This document shows positions 1 through 9,397 of a stretch of 64,000 bases of DNA, one piece after another. The stretch spans positions 2,397,001 to 2,461,000 of the forward strand of contig NZ_CP125380.1 in NCBI RefSeq assembly GCF_034009455.1. Reading direction: 5' to 3'. Origin of the DNA: Pseudomonas sp. P5_109 (lineage in GTDB: Bacteria > Pseudomonadota > Gammaproteobacteria > Pseudomonadales > Pseudomonadaceae). Position 1 is the stretch's first letter, and each line of letters starts with the position of its first letter. The notes under the pieces are model-generated. The model did no database searches. It was not told the DNA's origin and worked only from the letters and a program-made list of their open reading frames with translations. Position numbers and translations under genes: made by a program.

Positions 1-120
1 GAAGATGAGCAACGACCGGGGACACGGTCGAGCTGATGGAAAGCTGCGCTAAGGTTTGATCTTTATCTCTGCCTAATAACAAGTCAGCGCTCAGCGGGCG
101 CTAGAAACAGGAGATGGAAA

Positions 121-1176
121 ATGTTCGACACCCTGAAGTTTTCAGCAGTAAGGCGACATGTGTTGGCGGTTGCGGGCGCAGCGTTGATCGCTCCGCAGGT
201 TTGGGCGGCCGATCCGTCTACAGTGACCGTCGCAGGCTATGGTGGTGGTCTGCAGGATGCATTGATTGCAACGCTGTGGAAGCCAGCGGCAGAGAAGGCT
301 GGGTTGAAGCTGCGGACCGAGTCGCATGACGGACAACCGGCTGTACGACTGCAAGTGCAATCTGGCAAACCCGCCTGGGATGCCATTCATATCGGCGCCA
401 ATGACTGTGCGGCATTGTCCAAGCAGGGGATGCTCGAACCCTTGGACTACTCCGTGATCGATGCCAAAGGCATACCTGAACTGGCGCGGGACAAGAACTG
501 GATCGCTACCAACAGCTATTCAGTGGTCATGGGCTGGCGCACCGACAAATTCAAGGTCGGCCCGAAGAACTGGAAAGAGTTTTGGGACGTGAAGAAGTTT
601 CCAGGTCGTCGTGCGCTTTCCGTCGCACCGGATGAAATGCTTGAAGTGGCCTTGCTGGCCGATGGCGTGCCGCGCGATCAACTCTATCCCCTGGATATCA
701 AGCGTGGCCTCGCTTCGCTGGAAAAGATCAAACCTTACGTCGCTGTCTGGTGGACCTCCGGTGCTCAATCCGCGCAACTGATCAAGGATGGCGAGGTCGA
801 TCTGATCGCGATCTGGAGCAGCCGTGTCGATTCTGTGGTGAAAGACAAAGCACCGGTGGCCTATACCTATGAAGATGGCCTGCTCGGTTATGGCTGCATG
901 GCCATCCTCAAGGGCGCCGGGAATGCGCCGGGGGCGCAGAAGCTGATTGCCAATTCCGTATCTGCGCCGATTCAGGCCCGAATTCCGACCATGATGGGCT
1001 ACTACGGCCCGACCAATAGCCTGGCTTTCGATCAACCTGGTGTTCCGGCCGATGCACTGAACAGCTCCAACATGTCGCCCGACAACAGAGCCAAGCAGGC
1101 GCTGATGGACCCTCGCTGGTGGGGCGACCATGTCACAGATGTTCAGGAAGACTACAAAGAGTTGATCGCACGGTAA
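121..1176 (+). CDS. ABC transporter periplasmic substrate-binding protein, polyamine/PotD-like
   Basis: This is the solute-binding protein of an ABC importer, 351 residues. The N-terminus is basic with two arginines (VRRH) and a hydrophobic stretch ending in VWAA, a normal signal peptide, so it should act in the periplasm. The mature part starts with a strand of the type TVTVAGYGGGLQ, followed by alternating lobes typical of the spermidine/putrescine (SBP_bac_8) family. A GGAG ribosome site lies 8 bases before the ATG. It is the first gene of a run with an ATPase and two permeases, which settles the role. The substrate is not visible. Family members bind polyamines, opines or small amines, and the amine-type permease and SDR downstream favour an amine. 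Confidence 0.88.
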   Translation: MFDTLKFSAVRRHVLAVAGAALIAPQVWAADPSTVTVAGYGGGLQDALIATLWKPAAEKAGLKLRTESHDGQPAVRLQVQSGKPAWDAIHIGANDCAALSKQGMLEPLDYSVIDAKGIPELARDKNWIATNSYSVVMGWRTDKFKVGPKNWKEFWDVKKFPGRRALSVAPDEMLEVALLADGVPRDQLYPLDIKRGLASLEKIKPYVAVWWTSGAQSAQLIKDGEVDLIAIWSSRVDSVVKDKAPVAYTYEDGLLGYGCMAILKGAGNAPGAQKLIANSVSAPIQARIPTMMGYYGPTNSLAFDQPGVPADALNSSNMSPDNRAKQALMDPRWWGDHVTDVQEDYKELIAR

Positions 1177-1200
1177 TTGGTTTTTTTGGAGGTCGGAGTT

Positions 1201-2271
1201 ATGCAAGGCAATATTGCGATTCGGGATGTCTATAAAGGTTACGGATCATTTACTGCGATCGATCATGTATCCCTGGACGTCAACCCTGGTGAGTTTCTTA
1301 CCCTTCTCGGCCCTTCAGGGTCGGGGAAAACGACCTTGCTCAATGTGCTGGCCGGCTTCATTCGCCCGGACTCGGGAAGCATCAAGGTCGATGGCGTAGA
1401 GTTTTTGGATTGTCCGCCACATAAACGGGATATCGGCATGGTGTTTCAGAACTATGCGCTGTTCCCGCATATGACCGTTGCAGAAAACGTTGCTTATCCC
1501 TTGCGTTTGCGCAAGGTCAGCGGTGCGGAGCGAACCCGTCGGGTCAAGGCCTCCCTGGAAATGGTGCAGATGGACCATCTCGGTGAGCGCGGCATTCATC
1601 AGCTTTCAGGTGGTCAGCGTCAGCGTGTCGCGCTAGCCAGGGCCATGGTGTTCGAGCCGAAAATCATGCTGATGGACGAGCCGCTTTCAGCACTCGACAA
1701 GAACCTGCGCGAGCACATGCAACTTGAGCTCAAGCGCCTGCATGCCCGATTGGGGATGACCACGATTTATGTCACCCACGACCAGAAGGAAGCATTGACG
1801 CTCTCCCATCGCATTGCGGTGTTGAACAAGGGCAAACTGGCGCAACTGGATACCCCGGACGCACTCTACGAGCGCCCCCTTGATCGTTTTGTCGCGGGTT
1901 TCATTGGCGAGAGTTGTTTTTTTCCCGTGGAGGAGAGTGGCGATGCCGTCCTGTTCCAGGGACGGGCGCTGAAACTGCCGTTGGGCACGGCGCTCAGACA
2001 TTCGCAGCGCCGAGTGCTCATGGTGCGACCTGAGCGCCTGCAATGGCAGGCTCCGGCGGATGCCAGCGCGATGAACCGGATCGATGCGGTAGCACGCGAC
2101 GTGGTGTATCAGGGCGACAGTTATCACGTCGGTCTGGTGTTACCTGACGGTAGCGAGCTCACGGCTCGCCATCAAAAGGGCTTTCGTGATGTCGCGGTAC
2201 CGACACCCGGTGCTGCGGCTCAGCTATGGCTGCATGCCGAGGACACCTTGCTGGTGACGGAGGGCGCATGA
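1201..2271 (+). CDS. ABC transporter ATP-binding protein (PotA-like)
   Basis: This is the ATPase of the importer, 356 residues. The Walker A motif GPSGSGKT is near residue 40, the signature LSGGQRQR near 135, Walker B with MDEP near 158, and the switch histidine in YVTHDQKEA. The C-terminal third has the TOBE-like extension usual for PotA/FbpC ATPases. An ATG at 1201 is preferred over the upstream TTG because GGAGG sits 7-12 bases before it. The stop codon overlaps the start of the first permease (ATGA), so the two are translationally coupled. Confidence 0.92.
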   Translation: MQGNIAIRDVYKGYGSFTAIDHVSLDVNPGEFLTLLGPSGSGKTTLLNVLAGFIRPDSGSIKVDGVEFLDCPPHKRDIGMVFQNYALFPHMTVAENVAYPLRLRKVSGAERTRRVKASLEMVQMDHLGERGIHQLSGGQRQRVALARAMVFEPKIMLMDEPLSALDKNLREHMQLELKRLHARLGMTTIYVTHDQKEALTLSHRIAVLNKGKLAQLDTPDALYERPLDRFVAGFIGESCFFPVEESGDAVLFQGRALKLPLGTALRHSQRRVLMVRPERLQWQAPADASAMNRIDAVARDVVYQGDSYHVGLVLPDGSELTARHQKGFRDVAVPTPGAAAQLWLHAEDTLLVTEGA

Positions 2272-3236
2272 ATGCCGATCTTCCCCCTCGTCAAAAGCTC
2301 CAGAGGGTCACGCCCATGAAACAAGTCAGTCTTTCCGCTCGCACCGACGGCGCTACCATCGGAGGCGAAGACCCGATGGTCCATCGCCTGGCGATGGCCG
2401 AACTCAAGGAACGCTGGGCGCTGCTTTCCCTGACGTTGCCGGGCTTCATTCTGGTGTTCGTGGTGTTGGCGGTGCCCTTGGGGTGGCTGTTCTGGTTGTC
2501 GGCCTTCGACAGCAGCGGTGCGCTGACCCTGGACAATTACCTGCGTTTGCTAAGACCTGTGTACCTGAGCAGCTTCATCATTACCTTTCAGATGGCGTTC
2601 TGCGTCACGCTGATTTGCGTGCTGCTGGGATATCCACTGGCGTACCTGCTGTCGCAACTGCCCGAACGCGCCAGCCAGATCTGCATGGCTTTCGTATTGC
2701 TGCCGTTCTGGACTTCGATTCTGGTTCGTACCTACGCCTGGTTGGTGTTGTTGCAGCGCCAGGGGATCATCAATAACTGGTTGCTCGATCTGGGCCTGAT
2801 CCATGAGCCACTGGCGCTGGTGAACAACTTCTTCGGAACCGTCATCGGCATGGTCCACGTCATGTTGCCGTTCATGGTGCTGCCGCTCTACGACAAGATG
2901 AAAAACATTGATCCGTTGTTGATGTCGGCAGCGGCCAATTGTGGCGCCACACCGGCCCAGGCGTTTCGTCAGGTCTTTCTGCGATTGTCGCTGCCTGGAC
3001 TGGCTTCGGGTATCACGCTGGTCTTTGTGATTTGCCTGGGCTTTTACCTGACACCGGCATTGTTGGGCGGTGGCAAGGTGTCGATGTGGTCGATGAAGAT
3101 CAGCGACACCATTGCCCTGTACGGTAACTGGGGCGCCGCGAGTGCACTGGGAGTGGCCTTGCTGGTCGCCACGGTGTTGATCCTCTGGGGCATGCGCAAA
3201 CTGTTCGGGCTCAACGAACAAGGGAGGAACGGCTGA
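2268..3236 (+). CDS. ABC transporter permease (PotB-like)
   Basis: First inner-membrane permease, about 322 residues, with six strongly hydrophobic segments and a binding-protein-dependent transport (BPD_transp_1) domain. The EAA-type loop is recognisable around SAAANCGATPAQAFRQVFLR, where the ATPase docks. The ATG at 2268 overlaps the ATPase stop codon. An alternative ATG at 2316 would drop a polar N-terminal stretch that family members often lack, so the exact start is not certain. Its stop overlaps the next permease in the same way. Confidence 0.9.
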   Translation: MNADLPPRQKLQRVTPMKQVSLSARTDGATIGGEDPMVHRLAMAELKERWALLSLTLPGFILVFVVLAVPLGWLFWLSAFDSSGALTLDNYLRLLRPVYLSSFIITFQMAFCVTLICVLLGYPLAYLLSQLPERASQICMAFVLLPFWTSILVRTYAWLVLLQRQGIINNWLLDLGLIHEPLALVNNFFGTVIGMVHVMLPFMVLPLYDKMKNIDPLLMSAAANCGATPAQAFRQVFLRLSLPGLASGITLVFVICLGFYLTPALLGGGKVSMWSMKISDTIALYGNWGAASALGVALLVATVLILWGMRKLFGLNEQGRNG

Positions 3237-4063
3237 TGTTCAAGCTCAATCAAGCGGTGACGCCGACGCAGATTACCCATGCACACCGGCTCTGGTTATA
3301 CGTCCTGGTCGGGTTGATCCTGTTGTTCTTGATCATTCCATGCCTGATTGTGATCCCGATGTCGTTTTCCGCCTCGCAGTACCTGGAGTTTCCGCCACGG
3401 GAGTGGAGCCTGCGGTGGTACGAGGCTTATCTGGGATCGCCGGAATGGATGATGGCGACCTGGGTCACGGTGAAAGTGGCGGTGATGTCGACCTGCATCG
3501 CTACGGTATTGGGGACGCTGGCAGCCTATGGCCTGTCGCAAGTACGCGGTGGCGCGGCGAAGCTGGTCAATAGCCTGATGATGCTGCCGATGCTGGTGCC
3601 AATCATTCTGGTGGCGGTGGGTGTGTTTTTTGTCTATTCGCGTACAGGTCTGAACAATTCCATCACCGGCCTGGTGCTGGCGCATAGTGTGCTGGCGATA
3701 CCTTTTGTGCTGATTGCGGTGGGCAATGGTCTTCAGGGGTTCGACATGAATCAGGAAATGGCCGCACGCAGCCTGGGTGCTTCACGTCCCTGGGCCTTTC
3801 TGACGGTGACGCTGCCGCAGCTGCGACTATCGATCTGTTCCGGCGCGCTGTTTGCCTTCATCGCGTCATTCGATGAGGTGGTCATTGCGCTGTTCATTGT
3901 CGGCGGCGAAAGCTCCACGCTGCCCCGCCGGATGTTCGCCAATATCCGCGATCAGATCGATCCGACCGTGGCCGCGGTATCGACCTTGATGATTGTCCTG
4001 TCGATCCTGCTACTGGTGGCGATGCAGTACATCAAGAGCCTGGAGCGTCGTCAGCAGCATTGA
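3236..4063 (+). CDS. ABC transporter permease (PotC-like)
   Basis: Second permease of the importer, 275 residues, with six predicted membrane segments. It has an EAA loop (MAARSLGASRPWAFLTVTLP) close to the PotC consensus. The start codon overlaps the stop of the preceding permease (TGATG). With the genes before it, it completes a type I importer with two different permease subunits. The next gene begins about 110 bases later. Confidence 0.9.
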   Translation: MFKLNQAVTPTQITHAHRLWLYVLVGLILLFLIIPCLIVIPMSFSASQYLEFPPREWSLRWYEAYLGSPEWMMATWVTVKVAVMSTCIATVLGTLAAYGLSQVRGGAAKLVNSLMMLPMLVPIILVAVGVFFVYSRTGLNNSITGLVLAHSVLAIPFVLIAVGNGLQGFDMNQEMAARSLGASRPWAFLTVTLPQLRLSICSGALFAFIASFDEVVIALFIVGGESSTLPRRMFANIRDQIDPTVAAVSTLMIVLSILLLVAMQYIKSLERRQQH

Positions 4064-4176
4064 TGCGGTTCATGCCTTGTCGACATGTCCCTTTGGAGAC
4101 ATAGGCAGTTGACGTTGTGCATCCGAAGATGACGTTCGGGGAATTTGCCCTGAACGAGACATTGGAGGATCACCGC

Positions 4177-5697
4177 GTGGACAGACCGATAACATCAGCG
4201 CCGACGGCGGCCGTTACCCCGTCAGGGATCAGCTATCAAAGTGTGGAAAGCGGTTACTTTGAACAACGTCGCCTGCAACGTCATGCAGGCTTTTTCACCT
4301 TGCTGATTCTTGGCGTCGGGGCGGTGGTGGCGGGTCAGTACTCCGGTTGGAACCTGGGCTTGGCACAAGGCTTCGGTGGCATGGCTTTAGCCTTGCTGAT
4401 CATCGCCGTGATGTACCTGTTTCTCTGCTCGTCAATCGGTGAAATGGCGGCTGCGCTGCCGCACACTGGTGGTGCCTACTCCTTTGCTCGTACCACGATG
4501 GGGCCTTGGGGCGGATTCAGCACAGGGCTTGCGGAGAACATCGAATTCATTCTGGCCCCGGCCGGCAACATGTTTTTCATGGGCGCCTATCTGACTGCCA
4601 TTTTCGGTACCGGACCCGAGTGGCAACCTGTCTGGTGGGTGGTCGGGTATGCCTGCATGTTGCTGTTGTCGAACCGGGGCCTGGGGGTGTCGATGCGCGC
4701 TGTCGTGCTCATCACGCTGGCGGCAGTATCGGTGTTGGTGGTGTTCTTTATCGCGGCTTACCCGCATATGGATTTCGCCGGCAAGGCCTTGAACCTTGCA
4801 ACTGACGCAGCTGGAAAGCCGATTGAATTGGAGGGCGGTAACGGGCCATGGCTGCCGTTTGGCCTTACAGGCGTCATGCTTGCGTTGCCGTTCGCCGTTT
4901 ACATGTTCCTGGCCATTGAGCAATTGCCGCTGACTGCCGAGGAGTCGCACAACCCGACCCGCCATTTGCCGCTGGCATTGGTCTGGGGCACTGTGATTCT
5001 TGCGGTACTGGCGCTGGGCGTGTTGTTTTTCAGTGCATCGATCGGCGGCGGCAGCTTTTTCATGAGCACTTCGTCAGAGCCGTTGCTCGATGGCTTCAGG
5101 GAGCTGTTCGGGCACACCGCGAGCAAGCTGTTGTCAGCGGTGGCAGTGCTGGGTCTGGCGGCGTCGTTCCTGGCGGGAAGCTTTGCCGCGGGACGCAATA
5201 TCTATTCGTTGTCTCGCGCCGGTTACCTCCCGACAGGGCTGTCGGTGACGCACCCGACCCGCAATACCCCGAACATTGCTTTGGCCACCGGGGCTGCGGC
5301 TGCATTGAGTATCCTGATGCTGTGCTGGTTCACCTTCGGCAAGGATAACAACCCGTTGATGGGCGGGATCCTGGTGAGCATGATCGTGTTCGCCGGAATG
5401 ATTTCCTACATCTTGCAAAGCGTCGCCTATATTCGTTTGAAGCGCTCCTTTGCCAGTTTGCACCGGCCTTATCGCAGTCCTTACGGGACATTCGGTGCGG
5501 TAGCGGTGATCGTGATTGCATTGGCGACGCTGATTTATCAGTTTCTCGATCCTCTGTACAAATGGGCCGCACTTGCTGCTGCCTGCTGGTACCTGGTCGG
5601 GATGGCCTATTTTGCTTTCTACCGTCGTCATCGCCTGGTGTTGTCACCTGAAGAAGCATTCGCCGTGAGTGGCGGCCGTGAAGGAAATCCGCAATGA
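4177..5697 (+). CDS. APC-family permease, ethanolamine-permease-like
   Basis: Cytoplasmic-membrane amine/amino-acid transporter of about 506 residues with around twelve hydrophobic segments. The start of the membrane part (ILGVGAVVAGQYSGWN) and the GEMAAALPHTGGAYSFAR segment resemble the ethanolamine permease subgroup of the amino acid-polyamine-organocation superfamily. The GTG at 4177 is chosen because GGAGG lies 8 bases before it. In-frame GTG 4117 and ATG 4129 are possible but lack such a site. The gene ends in an ATGA overlap with the SDR that follows, so transporter and dehydrogenase are co-translated. Substrate is inferred only as a small amine or amino alcohol. Confidence 0.8.
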   Translation: MDRPITSAPTAAVTPSGISYQSVESGYFEQRRLQRHAGFFTLLILGVGAVVAGQYSGWNLGLAQGFGGMALALLIIAVMYLFLCSSIGEMAAALPHTGGAYSFARTTMGPWGGFSTGLAENIEFILAPAGNMFFMGAYLTAIFGTGPEWQPVWWVVGYACMLLLSNRGLGVSMRAVVLITLAAVSVLVVFFIAAYPHMDFAGKALNLATDAAGKPIELEGGNGPWLPFGLTGVMLALPFAVYMFLAIEQLPLTAEESHNPTRHLPLALVWGTVILAVLALGVLFFSASIGGGSFFMSTSSEPLLDGFRELFGHTASKLLSAVAVLGLAASFLAGSFAAGRNIYSLSRAGYLPTGLSVTHPTRNTPNIALATGAAAALSILMLCWFTFGKDNNPLMGGILVSMIVFAGMISYILQSVAYIRLKRSFASLHRPYRSPYGTFGAVAVIVIALATLIYQFLDPLYKWAALAAACWYLVGMAYFAFYRRHRLVLSPEEAFAVSGGREGNPQ

Positions 5698-6485
5698 GTA
5701 CAGTCAAACAATTGCAAGGCAAGGGCCGTCTGGCCGGTAAAGTGGCCATTATCACCGGCGGCGCCGGTGGATGCGGCGCTGCGGCAAGCCGGCTGTTCGC
5801 GGCGGAAGGGGCCAAGGTAGTCATTATCGACTTGAATGGCGACGCCGCCGTCAATCTCGCGACGCAAATCATTGCCGATGGCGGTCAAGCGCTTGGGGTG
5901 GGTGCCGATGTATCGCAAGCCGCCCAGGTGCGTGAAGCCGTTGCGCGCGGGCTGGCTGAATTTGGCCCGGCGGATGTGCTGTTCAACCACGCCGGCACGT
6001 TGATCGTAAAACCCTTTCTGGACGTGCAGGAGCATGAGTGGGACTGGCTTTTGGCGGTCAATGTCAAAAGCATGTACCTGGTGACCCAAGCGGTGCTTCC
6101 ACAAATGCTTGCCAAGGGGGCCGGCAGCATCGTTTGCACCTCGTCGATTTCCGCGCAATACGCGACCCCGGGGGAGGTCGTGTACAACGCGAGCAAGGGC
6201 GCTTGCCAGATGTTCGCACGCGCCATAGCCGTCGAGTTTCGTGACCGGGGGATTCGCTGCAATGCGGTCGCACCGGGGTTTATCCGCACCCCTCACGGCG
6301 AGCGGGAAATGCGCGACTTGCAGGCCATGGGCGTGGATGCCAGTGAAGAGGCGATCAGCCTGCAACAGGGCCGTCTGTGCGAGCCTGAAGAGGTGGCCCG
6401 CGCAGCACTGTTTTTAGCCAGCGACGAGGCATCATTTGTAAGTGGTACGCAGCTGTTCGTGGACAACTGTTTTTCCGCTGTCTGA
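5694..6485 (+). CDS. Short-chain dehydrogenase/reductase (SDR)
   Basis: Classical SDR of 263 residues. The Rossmann motif TGGAGGCG lies near residue 21 and D47 in VVIIDLNGD suggests NAD preference. The catalytic set is present: Ser in SSIS, Tyr/Lys in YNASK, and a C-terminal LASDEASFVSGTQLFVDNC. It likely oxidises or reduces a hydroxyl/keto group on the compound imported by the upstream transporters, to which it is coupled by a 4-base overlap. Note that the usual third glycine of TGxxxGIG is followed by Cys instead of Ile. Substrate unknown. Confidence 0.85.
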   Translation: MSTVKQLQGKGRLAGKVAIITGGAGGCGAAASRLFAAEGAKVVIIDLNGDAAVNLATQIIADGGQALGVGADVSQAAQVREAVARGLAEFGPADVLFNHAGTLIVKPFLDVQEHEWDWLLAVNVKSMYLVTQAVLPQMLAKGAGSIVCTSSISAQYATPGEVVYNASKGACQMFARAIAVEFRDRGIRCNAVAPGFIRTPHGEREMRDLQAMGVDASEEAISLQQGRLCEPEEVARAALFLASDEASFVSGTQLFVDNCFSAV

Positions 6486-6531
6486 GTCATCCGTGGCAGG
6501 AAATGTGCTTGTTTTTTATCGCTGGATTCAG

Positions 6532-6557
6532 GGTGCGCCTATGCGGTTCGGCGCACC
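6532..6557 (+). other. Hairpin between SDR and LuxR gene
   Basis: Perfect 8-bp inverted repeat GGTGCGCC/GGCGCACC with a 10-base loop, 47 bases after the SDR stop and 22 bases before the LuxR start. It lacks a long T-run (GGATAAAA follows), so it may be a weak terminator or an attenuating/processing hairpin rather than a classical terminator. Confidence 0.45.
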
Positions 6558-6578
6558 GGATAAAAACAAGGAGATGGC

Positions 6579-7490
6579 ATGGCAACTTCAGTTTCGCAGC
6601 CTGGGTGTGGCATGGAGGCCACGCCTGTTCTTGGCACATGGCACGCGGCGACGCCCGGTTTGGTTGCACAATTGCAGTGTGATGGCTTTACCCCACAGTT
6701 GGACGAAGCTCTGCAGGCTCTGGTGATTTTCGACCAGAGCTGTGTGCTGTTTTACCCGTCCGGTGGTTCGCCATTGTTACTTCACGACAACCTGCAAGGC
6801 ATTTCCGAGCCAGGAGCGATGCACAACTACCTCAACGGTACTTACTTGCTGGACCCGGTCTACACGGCCTGCGCGCATGGCCAGGCTACAGGCCTGTACC
6901 GCATGAGCGAACTGGCTCCTGACGCCTTCTTCGAAGGTGATTATTTCAATTCGCCGGATGTACATCCCTGCATCTCGATGCAGTCGGGCACGTTGTCCGA
7001 AGAAATCGTGTTCATTTGTGCTTTGCCAGGCATCGGTCATCTGGCCTACTCATTGATGCGATTGAATGCCTCTGCGAAGTTTTCACCTGTGCAGATTGAG
7101 GCTTTGCAAAACTGTCAGGCGATGGTCGCTGTGTTGTTGCAACGCCACTACCAGGGCGTTGGTGCTCAGGTCGATGACAGTGCGCTGGCTTTGAGAGAGC
7201 ATCTGAACAGCGCATTTTCGCGTTTCGCCGCCGACCAACTGACCCCGCGCGAACAATTGATCGTCAGCATGATCCTGCGCGGTCACTCCAGCCTGTCGAT
7301 CTCGCTGCACCTTGGCATCGCTGAAGGCACGGTGAAGAATCACCGCAAGCACCTGTATTGCAAGCTCGGCATTTCCAGCCAGTCCGAATTGTTTCATCTG
7401 TTCGTGAATTTTGTACTCAGTCACACAGCGAGTATGCCGCTCGCCATTGCAGGTAGCGCGATACAGTTCCAGGAAGCATTTGCCAGTTAA
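6579..7490 (+). CDS. LuxR-type transcriptional regulator (HTH only)
   Basis: Regulator of 303 residues with a C-terminal LuxR helix-turn-helix at about residues 215-280 (LTPREQLIVSMILRGHSS, then SLHLGIAEGTVKNHRKHLY). The N-terminal 210 residues show no receiver domain or P-loop and probably sense a ligand. AAGGAG precedes the ATG. It stands after the transporter/SDR genes and faces the convergent cupin/lyase genes, so it probably controls one or both. A second LuxR protein of the same layout is encoded at 23273-23932. Confidence 0.85.
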   Translation: MATSVSQPGCGMEATPVLGTWHAATPGLVAQLQCDGFTPQLDEALQALVIFDQSCVLFYPSGGSPLLLHDNLQGISEPGAMHNYLNGTYLLDPVYTACAHGQATGLYRMSELAPDAFFEGDYFNSPDVHPCISMQSGTLSEEIVFICALPGIGHLAYSLMRLNASAKFSPVQIEALQNCQAMVAVLLQRHYQGVGAQVDDSALALREHLNSAFSRFAADQLTPREQLIVSMILRGHSSLSISLHLGIAEGTVKNHRKHLYCKLGISSQSELFHLFVNFVLSHTASMPLAIAGSAIQFQEAFAS

Positions 7491-7533
7491 GGCGCCTGGG
7501 ATTTACCCGCTTTTTGCGATGAATTCAGCGACC

Positions 7534-7568
7534 AAAAAAAAGCACGGACAGAGGTCCATGCTTTTTTT
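7534..7568. terminator. Bidirectional Rho-independent terminator
   Basis: The stem is a run of A, then GCACGGAC, a 4-base loop, GTCCATGC and seven T. It is flanked by A-run and T-run, so it can stop transcription from both sides. It lies between the plus-strand LuxR gene (ends 7490) and the minus-strand cupin gene (ends 7591). Confidence 0.85.
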
Positions 7569-7590
7569 ATTCTGTCCGGATGCTGACAGG

Positions 7591-8403
7591 TCACTCGAGG
7601 TAGATGGTCTTGGCCGAATCGTACGCCGGTGCATCGAAGCTGATGAACAGCGCCGATTGCTGACCCTCGACGTAATACTTGTGTGGGACATTCTGCGGGA
7701 TGGAAACGTAATCGCCGGTCTTCAGAATGCGGTCCTCGGTCGGGGTTACGACCCGTGCACTGCCGCTGAGAAGGATCAGTGAATGATCGGCGTCGGGATG
7801 GCTATGGTTTTTTAACTCGGAGAACATTTCTACAAGATTCACGCGCTTCTCCGGCGTTTTTATCAGCGTCCAGCCTCGGTCACTGGGATCATTCCAGCCG
7901 GGAGGACTGGTCATCACTGATTGTTGTTTCTTGACGACGGGAGTGGGGCCGGAACTGTTTGTCGAGAAATCAGCAGCGGTGGCCTTTGCCATGTCGATGG
8001 TGGGCACATCAAAACCCAGTAGCAGGACTTTCTCCTGGTTTTGCGGGGTCATCTGGTAGGCCTGGCCGGGAGGAATCGCCACGTAATCGCCTGCTGTCGC
8101 GGTGACTTCCCGGTCAGCGAAATGGAACAGCACGGTGCCCTGCAAAACGATCAGCGTGCGCTCGCCGATGTCATGGCTGACAACCGGCGATTGTTGGTCG
8201 AGCTGGACCAGCGTGGTACGTGACGATGCGGTTTTGTGCATTTCCCAAATCTGCTGGCCGAGCAGGGTTTCGTTCGCCGGGCCCCTTATCAAATCGTCCC
8301 GTTCAACCAGCAGCAACTTATCACTGGCGAAGACCGGTGTTGAAAGCAAAAGCACCCCACAGATCAATCGGGTTTGCCGCGCAACAGTGTTGAGACTGAG
8401 CAT
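7591..8403 (-). CDS. Secreted bicupin-domain protein
   Basis: Protein of 270 residues with an N-terminal signal peptide (hydrophobic ICGVLLLSTPVFA) and two cupin barrels. The first barrel has GERTLIVLQG and GDYVAIPPGQAYQM. The second has NHSHPDADHSLILLSGS and GDYVSIPQNVPHKYY with metal-ligand histidines. The second barrel keeps the H-x-H...E/D...H pattern better than the first, so only one metal site may be active. It is probably a periplasmic cupin of unknown reaction. The start is 2 bases from the stop of the lyase-like gene upstream, so both form one minus-strand operon. Confidence 0.7.
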   Translation of the reverse strand: MLSLNTVARQTRLICGVLLLSTPVFASDKLLLVERDDLIRGPANETLLGQQIWEMHKTASSRTTLVQLDQQSPVVSHDIGERTLIVLQGTVLFHFADREVTATAGDYVAIPPGQAYQMTPQNQEKVLLLGFDVPTIDMAKATAADFSTNSSGPTPVVKKQQSVMTSPPGWNDPSDRGWTLIKTPEKRVNLVEMFSELKNHSHPDADHSLILLSGSARVVTPTEDRILKTGDYVSIPQNVPHKYYVEGQQSALFISFDAPAYDSAKTIYLE

Positions 8404-8405
8404 TT

Positions 8406-9368
8406 CTACACCTCTTCGTTGGATGATGTCGTTTGGGAAACAGTGGTGGGCAACAGTGGATTCAACCCACTGCGCAGGACCCGGCTATGCAGTTCACGGC
8501 CAAGCGCGGCTTCGCATTCGGCGGCGACGTCGAGCAGGCGGTCCAGGTCTATACCTGTGCGTACGCCCATCGATTCCAGCAGGTTGACCCAGTCTTCGGT
8601 ACTGACGTTGCCGGTGTGTCCGCCGCCATACTTGACCTTGGCCGGATGGCCGCCGACACCACCGAAGGCGCAGTCGTACCAGGTGACCCCAGCTTCGAGC
8701 GCGGCGACGTAATTCACCAGCCCGGTCGCGCGAGTGTCGTGGAAATGAGCAATCGGAGTGATCTCGGGAAAGGTCGCAAGCACGGCACTGAACAGGCGCT
8801 TGACGCTCTGCGGCGTCGCGACACCGGTGGTATCGCCAAGGGTGACGAACTTCACGCCGCGCTTGGCAAACTGCTCCACATCCGCCAACACGCTGGCCTC
8901 GCTGACGCGACCCTCGAACGGACAACCAAAAGCCACGGATACAGTACCGATCAAGCGGAATTGATTGAGGGCCTTTTCGGCCATCTGCTGAATATTGAGC
9001 CATTGATCTGCACGGCTGCGCTTAAGGTTTTTCAGCGAGTGCGACTCAGAAGCGGACACCAGTAAACTGATTTCATTTGCGCCATGCCCGGCAGAGAGGT
9101 CGCCGACAGCTCGCTCGACGGCTCGCACGTTGGCGCAGGTCGCTTTGTAGAACACGCCGGCCCGACGCTGCAGGGTCGCCAACAGAGAACTGGCATCGGC
9201 AAATTGCGGAATCACGGCAGGATTGGAGTAGGACGTCGCCTCGACCCTCTGAAAGCCGATTTCGGCGAATCGCTCCACCAATCGGCGTTTTGTGGGTGTG
9301 GGCAGAAAGTTCGGTTCGTGCTGCAGACCGTCGCGGGCGAAGCATTCACACAGAGTGACGTCTCTCAT
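8406..9368 (-). CDS. HMG-CoA-lyase-like (DRE-TIM) enzyme
   Basis: TIM-barrel carbon-carbon lyase of 320 residues. Visible family elements are the N-terminal RDGLQHE, the VTLGDTTGVATP strand, the metal-binding HFHDTRATGLVN, and the loop GGVGGHP followed by GNVSTED. In authentic 3-hydroxy-3-methylglutaryl-CoA lyases this glycine loop carries the catalytic cysteine (GGCP). Here it is histidine, so the chemistry may differ or the substrate may not be HMG-CoA. The position before a cupin gene and opposite an aldehyde dehydrogenase suggests a side-chain cleavage that yields an aldehyde or acid. Function inferred, not established. Confidence 0.7.
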   Translation of the reverse strand: MRDVTLCECFARDGLQHEPNFLPTPTKRRLVERFAEIGFQRVEATSYSNPAVIPQFADASSLLATLQRRAGVFYKATCANVRAVERAVGDLSAGHGANEISLLVSASESHSLKNLKRSRADQWLNIQQMAEKALNQFRLIGTVSVAFGCPFEGRVSEASVLADVEQFAKRGVKFVTLGDTTGVATPQSVKRLFSAVLATFPEITPIAHFHDTRATGLVNYVAALEAGVTWYDCAFGGVGGHPAKVKYGGGHTGNVSTEDWVNLLESMGVRTGIDLDRLLDVAAECEAALGRELHSRVLRSGLNPLLPTTVSQTTSSNEEV

Positions 9369-9397
9369 TGGGACCCCTGAGGTGGTAACGGAACATG

